NCBI GenBank assembly: GCA_050011195.1
Contig: JBEKJO010000021.1
Location: 1-51,110, forward strand
Direction: 5' to 3'
DNA: 51,110 bases
From: PALSA-1440 sp050011195
GTDB lineage: Bacteria > Verrucomicrobiota > Verrucomicrobiia > Limisphaerales > UBA8199
Part shown: one piece after another, positions 32,729 through 41,500 of the stretch
Layout: each line of letters begins with the position of its first letter
Numbering within the stretch: the stretch's first letter is position 1
Notes under the pieces: model-generated
What the model saw: the letters and a program-made list of their open reading frames with translations, nothing else
What the model was told of the DNA's origin: nothing
Database searches by the model: none
Translations under genes and position numbers: made by a program

Positions 32729-34210
32729 GTGAGCGACCTGCTGGACCAGGTGGAGCAAAGCATCCGCGCCCGTCGGCTCTTTCGCCCGGGGCAGCGGATC
32801 CTGGTGGCAGTTTCCGGCGGGGTGGACTCAATGGTCCTGTTGCATCTGCTTCATCAACTGGCGCGAAAGCATCACTGGCAATTGACGGTGGCGCATTTGA
32901 ATCATCGGCTGCGTGGCCGGAGCAGCGACGCCGACGAGCGCCTGGTCCGGCGCACGGCGGGAAGGCTGAGGCTGCCGGTGCTGATCGAGGGGGCAGACGT
33001 GCGGACGTTCGCCCGCACACAAAAGCTTTCCCTGGAAATGGCCGCACGAAAGCTGCGTCATGACTTTCTGGCGCGAGCGGCGGCGCATGGGCGCATCCCT
33101 AGTGTGGCGCTGGCGCATCACGCCGATGACCAGCTTGAGCTTTTCTTCCTGCGCTTGCTGCGCGGCAGCGGCGGCGAGGGGCTGGCCGGGATGAAGTGGC
33201 GGAACCCGTCACCGGGCGACCCGGAGATAGAATTGGTTCATCCGTTGCTCGATCAGCCGAAGGCGGTGTTGCTCGGGTATGCCGCCGAACAGGGAATTCG
33301 GTATCGGGAAGACACGAGCAATGCGGTGCTGGACTTTCAGAGAAACCGAATCCGGCATGAGTTGCTGCCGTTGCTGCGGAGGAAGTATCAGCCGGCCTTG
33401 GACAGAACCATTGCACGAGTGATGGACATCGTCGGAGCGGAAGCGGAATTCGCGGGCGCGGCGGCAGGGGAGTGGCTGGGGCAATTGCGGAAGGGGAGGA
33501 AGCGAGGATGGAGATTAGAGGATGGAGAATGGCCCGAGACGCGACGTGAGGACTGGGCCGATTTCGACCAGTTGCCAGTGGCGGTGCAGCGGCGCTGCGT
33601 GCAGATGCAGTTGCTGCGGCAGGGTGTTGTGGCGGACTTTGAGCTGGTGGAACAGCTTCGGGTTGCGGCGGACCGGCCAGTGAGTGTCGGCTGGGCGCCG
33701 GCGCAGGGTGAGGCCAAGGCGGGCAGGGCAAGCGGGAAGCCTGTCCTGTGTTACGCGGTGCGCGACCGCTCGGGGCTGGTGCATTTGCAGGCCGCAGAGC
33801 CGGCGGAGTTCAAGGCGGGTGGCGCGACGGTGGAGTTGAAGGGCAGGGCAGGGGAGGTCGAGTTCGGCGGGGCGAGAATCTGGTGGCGAATCGGTTTGCC
33901 GAAAGCGCTTGAGCAGCCCCAAGCTGGGGTCGGACAGGAGTGTTTCGACGCGGACAGGATCGGTTCGCTGGTCCGGCTGCGGCACTGGCAACCGGGCGAC
34001 CGCTTTCAGCCGATCGGCATGGGGTGCCCGGTCAGGTTGCAGGACTTCTTCACCAATCAAAAGGTCCCGCGGGAGCGCCGTCGGCGGCTCATTTTGGCCG
34101 CCACGGGGCAGGGAGAGGTGTTTTGGGTGGAAGGGATGCGGATTTCGGAACGGTTCAAGCTGACAAAGCGGACGATTCGCCGCTTGCAATGGCGCTGGAA
34201 ACGGCTTTAA
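32729..34210 (+). CDS. tilS: tRNA(Ile)-lysidine synthase TilS
   Basis: 493 residues, GTG start. The P-loop SGGVDS (29-34) of N-type ATP pyrophosphatases is intact. Further family elements are 'VAHLNHRLRG', 'LALAHHADDQLELFFLRLLRGSGGEGLAGM' (nucleotide and tRNA positioning) and 'RYREDTSNAVLDFQRNRIRHELLPLL'. The C-terminal TilS domain carries 'VRLRHWQPGDRFQPIGMG' and 'QDFFTNQKVPRERRR'. It converts C34 of the tRNA(Ile) CAU anticodon to lysidine, an essential step in decoding AUA. The linker near residues 255-280 is low complexity. ftsH follows 57 bases downstream; tilS-ftsH adjacency is common in bacteria. Confidence 0.96.
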   Translation: MSDLLDQVEQSIRARRLFRPGQRILVAVSGGVDSMVLLHLLHQLARKHHWQLTVAHLNHRLRGRSSDADERLVRRTAGRLRLPVLIEGADVRTFARTQKLSLEMAARKLRHDFLARAAAHGRIPSVALAHHADDQLELFFLRLLRGSGGEGLAGMKWRNPSPGDPEIELVHPLLDQPKAVLLGYAAEQGIRYREDTSNAVLDFQRNRIRHELLPLLRRKYQPALDRTIARVMDIVGAEAEFAGAAAGEWLGQLRKGRKRGWRLEDGEWPETRREDWADFDQLPVAVQRRCVQMQLLRQGVVADFELVEQLRVAADRPVSVGWAPAQGEAKAGRASGKPVLCYAVRDRSGLVHLQAAEPAEFKAGGATVELKGRAGEVEFGGARIWWRIGLPKALEQPQAGVGQECFDADRIGSLVRLRHWQPGDRFQPIGMGCPVRLQDFFTNQKVPRERRRRLILAATGQGEVFWVEGMRISERFKLTKRTIRRLQWRWKRL

Positions 34211-34267
34211 TTAGCTGGGTTGCGGCTTCCGACCGGCCGTGTTAAGTTTGCCGCAGCCGGTTCAAAG

Positions 34268-36286
34268 ATGTCTGACGACAACAAACATAACGACGACGAC
34301 AAGAACCCCAAAAAAGGTGGTGAGTTCAGAGTGCCGCCGCGTACGATGGTGGTGTGGATTGCCATTCTGGGCGGCATCGTGCTGCTGATGCTGCTCAGGG
34401 ACCGCATGGAGGCGCCGGGCGATTTTCTCAACCAATACAAGTTCCAGCAGTTGGTGGAATCCAATCAGATTATCCAGGCGACCATTAACTACAACCCACA
34501 AAGCCCGGACCTGAGGGAAATTACCGGCAAATACTGGAAGATCGAGAACGATCGGAAGGTCGAGGCGCCGTTCCGTGCCAAAGCGCGGCTGTATCCGGAG
34601 CTGGAAAAGAGGCTGCTCAGCTTGCCGCAGTTCGATCCGCGCGAGCCGAATACGATGCTGTTCAGCTTCATGTTGAGCGTGCTGCCCATTGTCGTCATTG
34701 CGGCGCTGATCTGGTTCTTCTTCATTCGCCAGATCAAGATGGCCGGCAAGGGCGCATTGAGCTTTGGCAAAAGCAAGGCGCGGTTGCTGGCCAAGGAGCG
34801 GAACAAGACGACCTTCAAGGACGTCGCCGGCGTCGAGGAAGCAATTCAAGAGGTTTCCGAGTTGGTTGAGTTTCTCAAGGACCCGAAGAAGTTCCAGCGG
34901 CTGGGCGGGCGCATTCCGAAAGGCGTATTGATGATTGGGCCGCCGGGCACGGGCAAGACGCTGCTGGCCAAGGCCATCGCCGGCGAGGCGGATGCCGCTT
35001 TCTTCAGCATCAGCGGCTCGGATTTCGTGGAAATGTTCGTGGGCGTCGGCGCGAGCCGCGTGCGCGACATGTTCGAACAGGCGCGCAGGAACACACCGTG
35101 CCTGGTGTTCATCGACGAAATTGACGCTGTGGGCCGCAGCCGGGGACACGGACTGGGTGGCGGTAACGACGAGCGCGAGCAGACGCTCAACGCCTTGCTG
35201 GTGGAGATGGACGGTTTCGACACGCAGGAAGGCATCATTATCATCGCGGCGACCAACCGGCCGGATGTGCTGGATCCGGCGCTCTTGCGGCCGGGCCGTT
35301 TCGATCGCCAGGTGACCGTCAATCTGCCGGACGTGCGCGGCCGGGAGGCCATCCTGAAGGTGCACGCCAAGAACGTGAAGCTGGCGCCGGCGGTTGACCT
35401 CTCGGTCATCGCGCGCGGCACGCCGGGTTATTCCGGCGCGGAGCTGGCCAACCTGTTGAACGAAGCCGCGCTGCTGGCGGCCAGCACGAACAAGAAGGCC
35501 GTGGGCATGGAAGAACTGGAGGAGGCGCGCGACAAAGTGCGCTGGGGCCGCGAGCGCCGCAGCCTGGCCATGACGGACGAGGACAAGAAGTTCACCGCCT
35601 GGCATGAAGCGGGGCATGCGCTGGTCAATGTCATGCTGCAGCACACGCATCCGCTGCACAAAGTCACGATCATTCCCCGCGGCCAATCCCTCGGCTCGAC
35701 CATGTCGCTGCCCAAGACGGATGTGCTCAACCGCCGCCGCAAGGAAATGTTGGATATGATAGCGGTGATGATGGCCGGTCGTATCGCGGAGGAAATCGTC
35801 TCGGGCGACATCTCCAGCGGGGCGGCGGGAGACATTCAGCAGGCGACAAATATGGCGCGGGCCATGGTCACGCAATGGGGCATGAGCGACCGGCTGGGCA
35901 TGGTGCAATACGGGGATGATGACGAATATGTTTTCCTGGGCCGCGAGGTCACCCGTGCCAAAGTTTATAGCGAGTTTACCGCCCAGGAAATCGACGGCGA
36001 GGTTAAGCTCATCATCGACAACGCCTACAAGATCGCGAAAGACATCCTGACCACCAATATCCAGAAGCTGGAGCTGATTGCCAAGTCGCTGCTCGAATAC
36101 GAGACGCTTGACGGGCAGCAGGTGGATGAGATTGTGCGCACCGGCAAGTTCACGCCGCCGCCACCGGCGCCGCAGGTTGAGCCGCCGCGGGGCGCCCCGG
36201 CAGGTACGCCGCTGCCGGAAACGCCGACCAAGCCTGCTCCGCCGAAGCTGCCGGGCTTGGGGACCCCTGCGCCGGCGACCGCCTGA
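34268..36286 (+). CDS. ftsH: ATP-dependent zinc metalloprotease FtsH
   Basis: 672 residues; a membrane-anchored AAA+ protease that degrades misfolded and regulatory membrane proteins. TM1 at about 27-43, a periplasmic domain at about 45-130 and TM2 at about 131-153. AAA module: Walker A GPPGTGKT (224-231), Walker B FIDEID (281-286), second region of homology with the arginine fingers in ATNRPDVLDPALLRPGRFDR (328-347). Protease: HEAGH zinc site (446-450) and a distal Asp in 'SGDISSGAAGDI'. The start at 34268 follows a Lys/Asp-rich cytoplasmic leader (MSDDNKHNDDDKNPKKGGEF). A Pro/Ala-rich tail of about 45 residues ends the protein. Probably co-transcribed with tilS. Confidence 0.97.
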   Translation: MSDDNKHNDDDKNPKKGGEFRVPPRTMVVWIAILGGIVLLMLLRDRMEAPGDFLNQYKFQQLVESNQIIQATINYNPQSPDLREITGKYWKIENDRKVEAPFRAKARLYPELEKRLLSLPQFDPREPNTMLFSFMLSVLPIVVIAALIWFFFIRQIKMAGKGALSFGKSKARLLAKERNKTTFKDVAGVEEAIQEVSELVEFLKDPKKFQRLGGRIPKGVLMIGPPGTGKTLLAKAIAGEADAAFFSISGSDFVEMFVGVGASRVRDMFEQARRNTPCLVFIDEIDAVGRSRGHGLGGGNDEREQTLNALLVEMDGFDTQEGIIIIAATNRPDVLDPALLRPGRFDRQVTVNLPDVRGREAILKVHAKNVKLAPAVDLSVIARGTPGYSGAELANLLNEAALLAASTNKKAVGMEELEEARDKVRWGRERRSLAMTDEDKKFTAWHEAGHALVNVMLQHTHPLHKVTIIPRGQSLGSTMSLPKTDVLNRRRKEMLDMIAVMMAGRIAEEIVSGDISSGAAGDIQQATNMARAMVTQWGMSDRLGMVQYGDDDEYVFLGREVTRAKVYSEFTAQEIDGEVKLIIDNAYKIAKDILTTNIQKLELIAKSLLEYETLDGQQVDEIVRTGKFTPPPPAPQVEPPRGAPAGTPLPETPTKPAPPKLPGLGTPAPATA

Positions 36287-36406
36287 AGAGCCTCGGTTCG
36301 TACCATCGCAGGTGGCCGTTGCGGTAAGGTCCGAACTTCGGCATCGGCCACCGGATTCCGTGTCAGGAATTCCTCATTCGACATTTGGTCATCCCTTCTT
36401 TAGCCT

Positions 36407-37102
36407 ATGCCCATGATTATAGCGCCTTCACTGTTGGCTGCGAATTTCGGCCGGCTAGCCCGAGAAGTCGAACGAGTCAATGCCTCCGGCGCTGATTGGC
36501 TGCACCTGGACATCATGGACGGGCATTTCGTGCCGAACATCTCGTTTGGCCCGGCAGTGGTGCGGACGATTCGCCCGCTCACAAAGCTGTTCTTGGACGC
36601 GCACCTCATGTGCTCGAAACCGGAAATTCTGCTGGAGCCGTTTGCCCAGGCGGGCGCGAATCAAATCAACATCCACGTGGAGCTGGGCGAGGCCGTCACA
36701 CCGCTGCTCTGGAAAATCAAGTCGCTCGGCAGGAAAGTGGGCCTCGCGGTCAATCCCCCCACCTCCATTTCCATGGCCCAACCCTACCTGGAGCAGATTG
36801 ACTCGCTGCTGATCATGACGGTGAATCCCGGCTTTGGCGGGCAGGCGTTCATTTACGAGACGCTGCCTAAGATTCAACAAGCCTATGCCTGGCGCCGCGA
36901 GCAGGGCCTCGGCTACAACATCGGCGTGGACGGGGGAGTCGATTTCAAGACTGCGGCCGAGTGCGCGCGCGTCGGAGCCGATACGTTCATCAGCGGCACC
37001 ACCCTCTTTGGCCGGCCCAACCTCGGCGCGGCGGTAAAGAAGATGCGCAAAATCGTGGAACTGTCATTTGACAGGCGGGAACTGCATCCGATATTGACTT
37101 GA
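36407..37102 (+). CDS. rpe: Ribulose-phosphate 3-epimerase
   Basis: 231 residues, a TIM barrel of the pentose-phosphate pathway interconverting ribulose-5-P and xylulose-5-P. Family signatures are intact: 'APSLLAANFGRLAREVERVNASGADWLHLDIMDG' in two adjoining blocks (catalytic Asp and metal ligands at the N-terminus), 'DAHLM', 'MTVNPGFGGQAF' (phosphate region) and 'NIGVDGGV' (second catalytic Asp). MIIAPS at 36413 is an equally plausible start, since the family usually begins within two residues of this motif. The gap to ftsH is 120 bases and contains a GGTGGCC/GGCCACC inverted repeat. Confidence 0.96.
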   Translation: MPMIIAPSLLAANFGRLAREVERVNASGADWLHLDIMDGHFVPNISFGPAVVRTIRPLTKLFLDAHLMCSKPEILLEPFAQAGANQINIHVELGEAVTPLLWKIKSLGRKVGLAVNPPTSISMAQPYLEQIDSLLIMTVNPGFGGQAFIYETLPKIQQAYAWRREQGLGYNIGVDGGVDFKTAAECARVGADTFISGTTLFGRPNLGAAVKKMRKIVELSFDRRELHPILT

Positions 37103-37157
37103 AAGGTAACAAATTAACAGATGACCAAGCGCAGTCATCCTGGACGAAAGGAACTTT

Positions 37158-37391
37158 ATGGAAGCCAGACACGGTAACACTCTCACCGAATCGCCGAGCG
37201 AAGCCGCCGTCCGAACCGAGGTCACCGAACGATTGGTCGATGATCTCAAAGCGGTGATCCAGCGCGCGCAGGAAAAAGCGGTCCAGCGTGCCAAAGCCGC
37301 TGACAAAGTGATTCGCGAGCGTCCTTATCAGACCATTGGCCTGGCCTTTGGCCTGGGCCTGCTTATCGGCATTCTTATCCGGCGTAAATAG
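37158..37391 (+). CDS. DUF883-family (ElaB/YqjD-like) small membrane protein
   Basis: 77 residues. A charged amphipathic helix (TEVTERLVDDLKAVIQRAQEKAVQRAKAADKVIRERP) is followed by a C-terminal membrane helix with a Gly-rich face (TIGLAFGLGLLIGILIRRK). This is the ElaB/YqjD/DUF883 architecture. E. coli members are tail-anchored and associate with ribosomes in stationary phase; whether that holds here is unknown. It lies 55 bases after rpe and has an AAAGGAA ribosome-binding site. Confidence 0.88.
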   Translation: MEARHGNTLTESPSEAAVRTEVTERLVDDLKAVIQRAQEKAVQRAKAADKVIRERPYQTIGLAFGLGLLIGILIRRK

Positions 37392-37599
37392 CGCGCCGCC
37401 GCACAGGCCGGCTCCGCGGCGGGTTCTGCCGTCGCACGGGGTTGCCTGGCCGTGAATTACCGCTGCGGTCGGTTGGAAACCGGCTGGGCCGTGGGGTGCG
37501 CATGAGTTCCGGAACGGGGTGGCCAGTGGCGGCCTCGTGACTGCCGCCGGGGCAGCATGATCGTCATGCCGCCGACTTCACCGAGGACGGTTGACGAAC

Positions 37600-37805
37600 C
37601 TCCCCGGTGGGGGGCGTATCTTGCCGGTACCACCAAAACCACGGGACACACGAAGGAACGGACCGCGAACCGTCCCGGTTCGCAGCACGGCCGAGGGCAA
37701 GCAGAGCGCTCAATCGCTTCGGTCGTCTTTCCGCATATCTGGCCGCTGCGAACCGGGACGGTTCGCGGTCCGATGGTACCGGCAAGAAGCCCCCCCGGCG
37801 GGTGC
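37600..37805. repeat. Nested palindromic element D (about 200 bp)
   Basis: Inner arms are 27 bp and perfect: GGACCGCGAACCGTCCCGGT... at 37660-37686 with its complement at 37745-37771. Outer arms CTTGCCGGTACCA (about 37620-37632) and TGGTACCGGCAAG (37774-37786) also pair, and beyond them G-rich (37605-37616) and C-rich (37790-37798) runs are roughly complementary. It lies about 100 bases upstream of the phosphohexomutase gene and keeps that frame open, so longer starts for that gene are artefacts. Confidence 0.85.
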
Positions 37806-37905
37806 GAGGCAGTTTTTTGTCGTGCTGCCGCAAGGAACCTGCTCAACTGGGCGCACCTTTGTGCTTGCCCTTGGCGGGAAAGCCAAGGTGTCTTGGCCAC
37901 AAACT

Positions 37906-39330
37906 ATGAGCATAATATTCGGGACGGACGGCTGGAGGGCGGTCATTGCCGAAGAGTTTACCTTTGGAAATGTCGAGCGCGTCGCCCAGGCGACGGCCGA
38001 CTACTGGACCGCGAACCCTGTGGCCAGCACGGAAAACAGGGTCATCGTCGGGTATGACCGGCGCTTCCTCTCAGACGCATTCGGGCGGCGCGCGGCTGAA
38101 GTTTTCGCCGGAAACGGGTTCCACGTGGTCCTAACGCCCTGTCCGACGCCCACTCCGTCGGTTTCTTATGCGGTGAAAGATCAGCGTGCCATCGGCGGCG
38201 TGATGATCACCGCCAGCCACAATCCCCCCATTTTCAACGGCTTCAAGCTTAAGTCCCATTTCGGCGGTTCGTCCGAACCATCCACCTGCCAGGCGGTCGA
38301 GAAGCTGCTGGATCACAGTCCGGTCAGGGTCAAAGCCCTGGCGGAGGGTGTCAAAGCCAAGCAGATCAGGATCAAGGATGTCCGGCCCGCCCACTACGCC
38401 GCCCTCAAACGGCTGGTGGACTTCAAGCTCATCGCCAGGTCCAGGCTGCGGTTTGCCCACGAAGCGTTGTTCGGCGTGGGCGCAGGCTGCTTCGAGGAAT
38501 TGCTGGCGGGCACCACCTGCCGGGTGACGACTTTGAACGGTCAGCAGGACGTGCTTTTCGGCGGCATTAACCCGGAGCCGGTGCAGCAGAACTACGGGCG
38601 CAGTTCCGCGTTTCTTAAGAAGCATCCGCACGATATTTGCCTCGTCACCGATGGCGACGCCGACCGCGTCGGCGGCATGGATGGGCGTGGCCATTATCTC
38701 ACCACCCACCAGCTCATTTGCCTGTTGCTGCATCATTTCGTCGTCAACCGGCAGGGCAGGGGACGGGTCGTCAAAGCGCTGACCACGACCTCCATGGTGG
38801 ATAAAATGTGCGCGGCGTTCGGACTCGAACTGACCGAGACCGGCGTCGGCTTCAAGTACATCGCCGCGGAAATGATCAAGGGCGGCGTTTTGCTGGGGGT
38901 CGAAGAGAGCGGCGGGATCGGGTTCCCTGGCCACATCCCCGAACGCGACGGCATCGCTGCCGGCCTGTTTCTCCTTGAGTTGCTGGCCACCGAGCGGGTC
39001 TCAGTCAACAAGCTCATCGCCAACCTGGTGAAGCAATTCGGGCCGCACCACTATGGGCGCCTCGATACGCGTTTCCCGCTCGACAAACGCGCCGCGCTAA
39101 TGGAATTCCTGCGCCAGAACCCACCCGCCAGATTGCTGCGCTCGCCGCTGGCCGACATGAAGACTTACGACGGCGTAAAGTTCATCGCTCAGGACAGCTC
39201 GTGGCTGATGCTGCGCGCCTCGGGCACCGAACCCATTCTGCGCATTTATACGGAAGCGAAATCCGATGCCGACGTGCGCCACTTGCTCAAGGTCGGAGTG
39301 CGCCTGACTCGGCAGGTTTTCCCCTCCTAA
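37906..39330 (+). CDS. Alpha-D-phosphohexomutase (phosphoglucomutase/phosphomannomutase family)
   Basis: 474 residues. The catalytic phosphoserine loop TASHNP (102-107), Mg2+ loop DGDADR (249-254), sugar-binding loop EESGG (333-337) and the C-terminal phosphate-binding RASGTEPILRIY are all intact, so the enzyme should be active. It interconverts hexose-1-P and hexose-6-P, supplying sugar nucleotides for glycans. Whether glucose or mannose is preferred cannot be told. The start at 37906 (MSIIFGTDGWR) is chosen because it gives the family's normal N-terminus; the frame open upstream is repeat DNA. It stands alone after palindromic element D. Confidence 0.95.
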   Translation: MSIIFGTDGWRAVIAEEFTFGNVERVAQATADYWTANPVASTENRVIVGYDRRFLSDAFGRRAAEVFAGNGFHVVLTPCPTPTPSVSYAVKDQRAIGGVMITASHNPPIFNGFKLKSHFGGSSEPSTCQAVEKLLDHSPVRVKALAEGVKAKQIRIKDVRPAHYAALKRLVDFKLIARSRLRFAHEALFGVGAGCFEELLAGTTCRVTTLNGQQDVLFGGINPEPVQQNYGRSSAFLKKHPHDICLVTDGDADRVGGMDGRGHYLTTHQLICLLLHHFVVNRQGRGRVVKALTTTSMVDKMCAAFGLELTETGVGFKYIAAEMIKGGVLLGVEESGGIGFPGHIPERDGIAAGLFLLELLATERVSVNKLIANLVKQFGPHHYGRLDTRFPLDKRAALMEFLRQNPPARLLRSPLADMKTYDGVKFIAQDSSWLMLRASGTEPILRIYTEAKSDADVRHLLKVGVRLTRQVFPS

Positions 39331-39351
39331 TCTTAATCGTAATCTTAATCG
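39328..39351 (+). repeat. Two tandem copies of TAATCTTAATCG
   Basis: A 12-bp unit is repeated twice directly after the mutase stop. Low-complexity DNA of the same style (short AT/GC words repeated) occurs near other gene ends in the window. Confidence 0.8.
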
Positions 39352-39425
39352 GTTCATGGCTCATGAGCAGGTCCGAAAGAAACGAGCGGCTTTCCATGAA
39401 CCTCCCCTCTCCCGGCCTTCGGCCA

Positions 39426-39452
39426 CCCTCTCCCCGCATCGCGGGGAGAGGG
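39426..39452. repeat. Palindromic element E, copy 1
   Basis: A perfect 12-bp stem CCCTCTCCCCGC / GCGGGGAGAGGG with an ATC loop, flanked by further CTCTCCC and GGGAGAGG. Another element with the same CCCTCTCCC...GGGAGAGGG core lies at 42221-42251. Confidence 0.85.
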
Positions 39453-39580
39453 CAGGGAGAGGGGCGCGTCTTGGGAGGTTTATGGTCGGTGAGTATGGCG
39501 TCGGCGCCAAGGAGGCTTCCCACAAAAACCATCCTGCCCGATTTGAATTATGGCCCCGCCCGCTATATATTCCAAAAGCA

Positions 39581-39674
39581 GCAGTTGTCTCACGCAAAGA
39601 ACGCGAAGCCGCAAGGCTTTAAGAGAATGTCTTTTCCTTTGCGGGCTTTGCGCCTTTGCGTGAGATTTAACTGC
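39581..39674. repeat. Palindromic element F (about 94 bp)
   Basis: Arms TCTCACGCAAAG (39588-39599) and CTTTGCGTGAGA (39654-39665) are perfect complements. Outer GCAGTT/AACTGC extends the palindrome, and the interior CGCGAAGCCGCAAGG roughly pairs with CCTTTGCGGGCTTTGCG. Half-sites with the same CGCAAAG-nCGC words recur near 10165, 10810, 40030 and 43905. Confidence 0.85.
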
Positions 39675-39717
39675 GGAATCCAGCATGATGGAGCCTGCAA
39701 CCAGAGGCGAAGTTTAG

Positions 39718-39978
39718 ATGAGCAATACAGTTTTACGCGCGCTTGCCGCAATTCTGATCGTGGCAGCCACCGCACTATGGCTCGCCACGGGCGCGAACCG
39801 CGGCTGGACCAAGACCAGCGTACCGGTCAAGCGGACCGACGAAGTCACTGGCATCACGGTTGACGATTACCAGAAACGCTTCGTTCCGGGCATAGACTTT
39901 CTCGGAGCCGCTCTGCTGGGATCAGGCATCCTGGCGGGCGCTTCGTTTCTATTCCGCAAACCACAAACTCCAAACTGA
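39718..39978 (+). CDS. Small two-helix membrane protein, hypothetical
   Basis: 86 residues. An N-terminal hydrophobic helix (LRALAAILIVAATALWLATG) is followed by a periplasmic loop (NRGWTKTSVPVKRTDEVTGI ... YQKRFVPGIDFLG) and a second helix (AALLGSGILAGASFLF), then a short basic end. The loop 'GANRGWTKTSVPVK ... EVTGI' looks conserved in Verrucomicrobiota from memory. It lies 10 bases before the YceI frame and is probably co-transcribed. Role unknown. Confidence 0.72.
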   Translation: MSNTVLRALAAILIVAATALWLATGANRGWTKTSVPVKRTDEVTGITVDDYQKRFVPGIDFLGAALLGSGILAGASFLFRKPQTPN

Positions 39979-39988
39979 CATACACACA

Positions 39989-40729
39989 ATGACGAACTAT
40001 CCTGAAAAACGCAGTTTAACCAACGCAGGCGCAAAGATGCGGAGACGCAAGAGTTTTATTTCTTACAGTGTGACGTTCTTACAGAACGCCCTTCGGAATT
40101 CTGCATTCTGCATTCTGCCTTCTGAATTTCCCATTTCCCTCCTCGCCCTCGCCTGTCTGAGCACCGCCGCGCTGGCCGCGCCCCAGAACTTCGACTTCAA
40201 GGACCCGAAAGGGGTGAACAACGCCGTCTTCAAACTCGACGCGCCGCTCGAAGCCATCAACGGCAACGCCACCGGCATCTCCGGCACCGTCACCTTCGAC
40301 CCGGCGGACCCCGCGGCGGCCAAGGGAAAGATTGTCGTCGCCAGTTCATCTTTGCACGTGGGCAACCCCATGCAGCAGCAACACCTCCTCGGCGAAAAGT
40401 GGATGGACGCCGCGAAGTATCCCGAGATTGTGTTCGAGGCCAAGGAACTCAAGAACGTGAAGACCACCGGCGATACCACCACGGCGGACGTGACCGGCGC
40501 CTTCACGCTCAAGGGCATCTCAAAAGACATCACGGTGCCCGTGAAATTCACCTTCTTGAAAGACAAGCTCGGTCAGCGCGTTCCGAACCAGAAAGGCGAC
40601 CTGCTGGTCATCCGCGCCAACTTCAACATCAAGCGCAGCGACTTCGGCATCATGCCCGGTCAAATGGAAGAGAAGGTGTCGGACACTATCGAGCTGACCC
40701 TCAGCATCGCTGGCGCCTCGCCGAAGTGA
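39989..40729 (+). CDS. YceI-family secreted protein
   Basis: The mature domain (about residue 64 on: NFDFKDPKGVNNAVFKLDAPLEAINGNATG) is a YceI-like beta-barrel with 'GKIVVASSSLHVGNPMQQQHLLGEKWMDAAKYPEIVFEAKE', 'GAFTLKGISKDITVPVKFTF' and 'RANFNIKRSDFGI'. Known members bind isoprenoids or other amphiphiles in the periplasm. The N-terminus is odd. Before the hydrophobic 'PISLLALACLSTAALA' the frame runs through repeat-derived sequence (TTCTGCATTCTGCATTCTGC at about 40098-40120), giving 'LRNSAFCILPSEF'. The start could be 39989 or 40037, or a non-ATG nearer the signal peptide. Confidence 0.85.
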   Translation: MTNYPEKRSLTNAGAKMRRRKSFISYSVTFLQNALRNSAFCILPSEFPISLLALACLSTAALAAPQNFDFKDPKGVNNAVFKLDAPLEAINGNATGISGTVTFDPADPAAAKGKIVVASSSLHVGNPMQQQHLLGEKWMDAAKYPEIVFEAKELKNVKTTGDTTTADVTGAFTLKGISKDITVPVKFTFLKDKLGQRVPNQKGDLLVIRANFNIKRSDFGIMPGQMEEKVSDTIELTLSIAGASPK

Positions 40730-40836
40730 GGCGCGATGCGCCCGGCTCGCTCTAACGCAAGAACTCAGCGGCGGCGGGCCACCGAGCCTCGAATGCAAGC
40801 AGGACCCGCCACCGGCCGTCCGCTGGAGTGACCTCG

Positions 40837-41397
40837 TCAGACAGCAGCTTTCTCCTTGTAACTTTCGAGTCGCTTCTTCGCCTGTTCGAGGGATGCCCTT
40901 TCGTCGGACTTTTCCTCATAGATTCCGAGGTCTTGCCGGATGGCGTGCCTCAGCCCATGGAAGGCCCGCCAGATTTCGAGCGGATCCTTACTACTCAGGT
41001 CCCTGGCCGTGAAGAACGCGCCCTTCGCTGTCGCTGGGTCGCCCACTGAGCCGGCGATCAGAAGGCCACCACCCTGTTTGTAGTACCAGTCCTGTAGTCG
41101 TTGTTGTGCTTCGGGCAGCCTGCTGACGATTTTATCGGGTGGATTGCGCGTGGAAATAGGTTCCAGGCATTTCCACAGCTCCACATAGGCGCGAACCTTG
41201 GCGTCTTCCGCTTGCGCTGAATGATGCCACGAGGCGAGGAGTTTCACTTCTTCGAGGAGCTGCCCACGCCGCACGTTGACGTACGAGATAACAGTACCTG
41301 CGACTGCACCGAAGAATCCGGCAGAGGCCGAGATGACGGCGTTGAGCGTTGTTTGATCCATAGTCATTCCAGCATATTTGTTCCACTGTCTAACCAC
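40837..41397 (-). CDS. Membrane-anchored hypothetical protein
   Basis: Up to 186 residues; ATGs at 41367 or 41361 (MDQTTLNAV) are more likely starts. One N-terminal membrane helix (AVISASAGFFGAVAGTVISYV) is followed by a helical cytoplasmic domain: 'AEDAKVRAYVELWKCLEPIS', 'LQDWYYKQGGGLLIAGS', 'ATAKGAFFTARDLSS' and a Lys/Glu-rich coiled C-terminus. The layout resembles small single-pass proteins found in genomic islands. No family assigned. The base composition is somewhat less GC-rich than YceI upstream. Confidence 0.65.
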   Translation of the reverse strand: MVRQWNKYAGMTMDQTTLNAVISASAGFFGAVAGTVISYVNVRRGQLLEEVKLLASWHHSAQAEDAKVRAYVELWKCLEPISTRNPPDKIVSRLPEAQQRLQDWYYKQGGGLLIAGSVGDPATAKGAFFTARDLSSKDPLEIWRAFHGLRHAIRQDLGIYEEKSDERASLEQAKKRLESYKEKAAV

Positions 41398-41500
41398 TGA
41401 TTAACAGCTCATTTTGACCTGATAGGTTCATATTGGACTGTTTCCAGGTCAGAGTCGAGCCGGGGTGGAACCTTCCGCCCCGGCCCGGAAGCTGCGCGCT

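Noticed and set aside
34262..35908. 548-residue minus-strand open frame
   Set aside because: Antisense shadow of ftsH: His/Arg-rich, no domain, and fully overlapped by a canonical protein.
37591..37905. 105-residue N-terminal extension of the phosphohexomutase frame
   Set aside because: It runs through palindromic element D; the family N-terminus starts at 37906.
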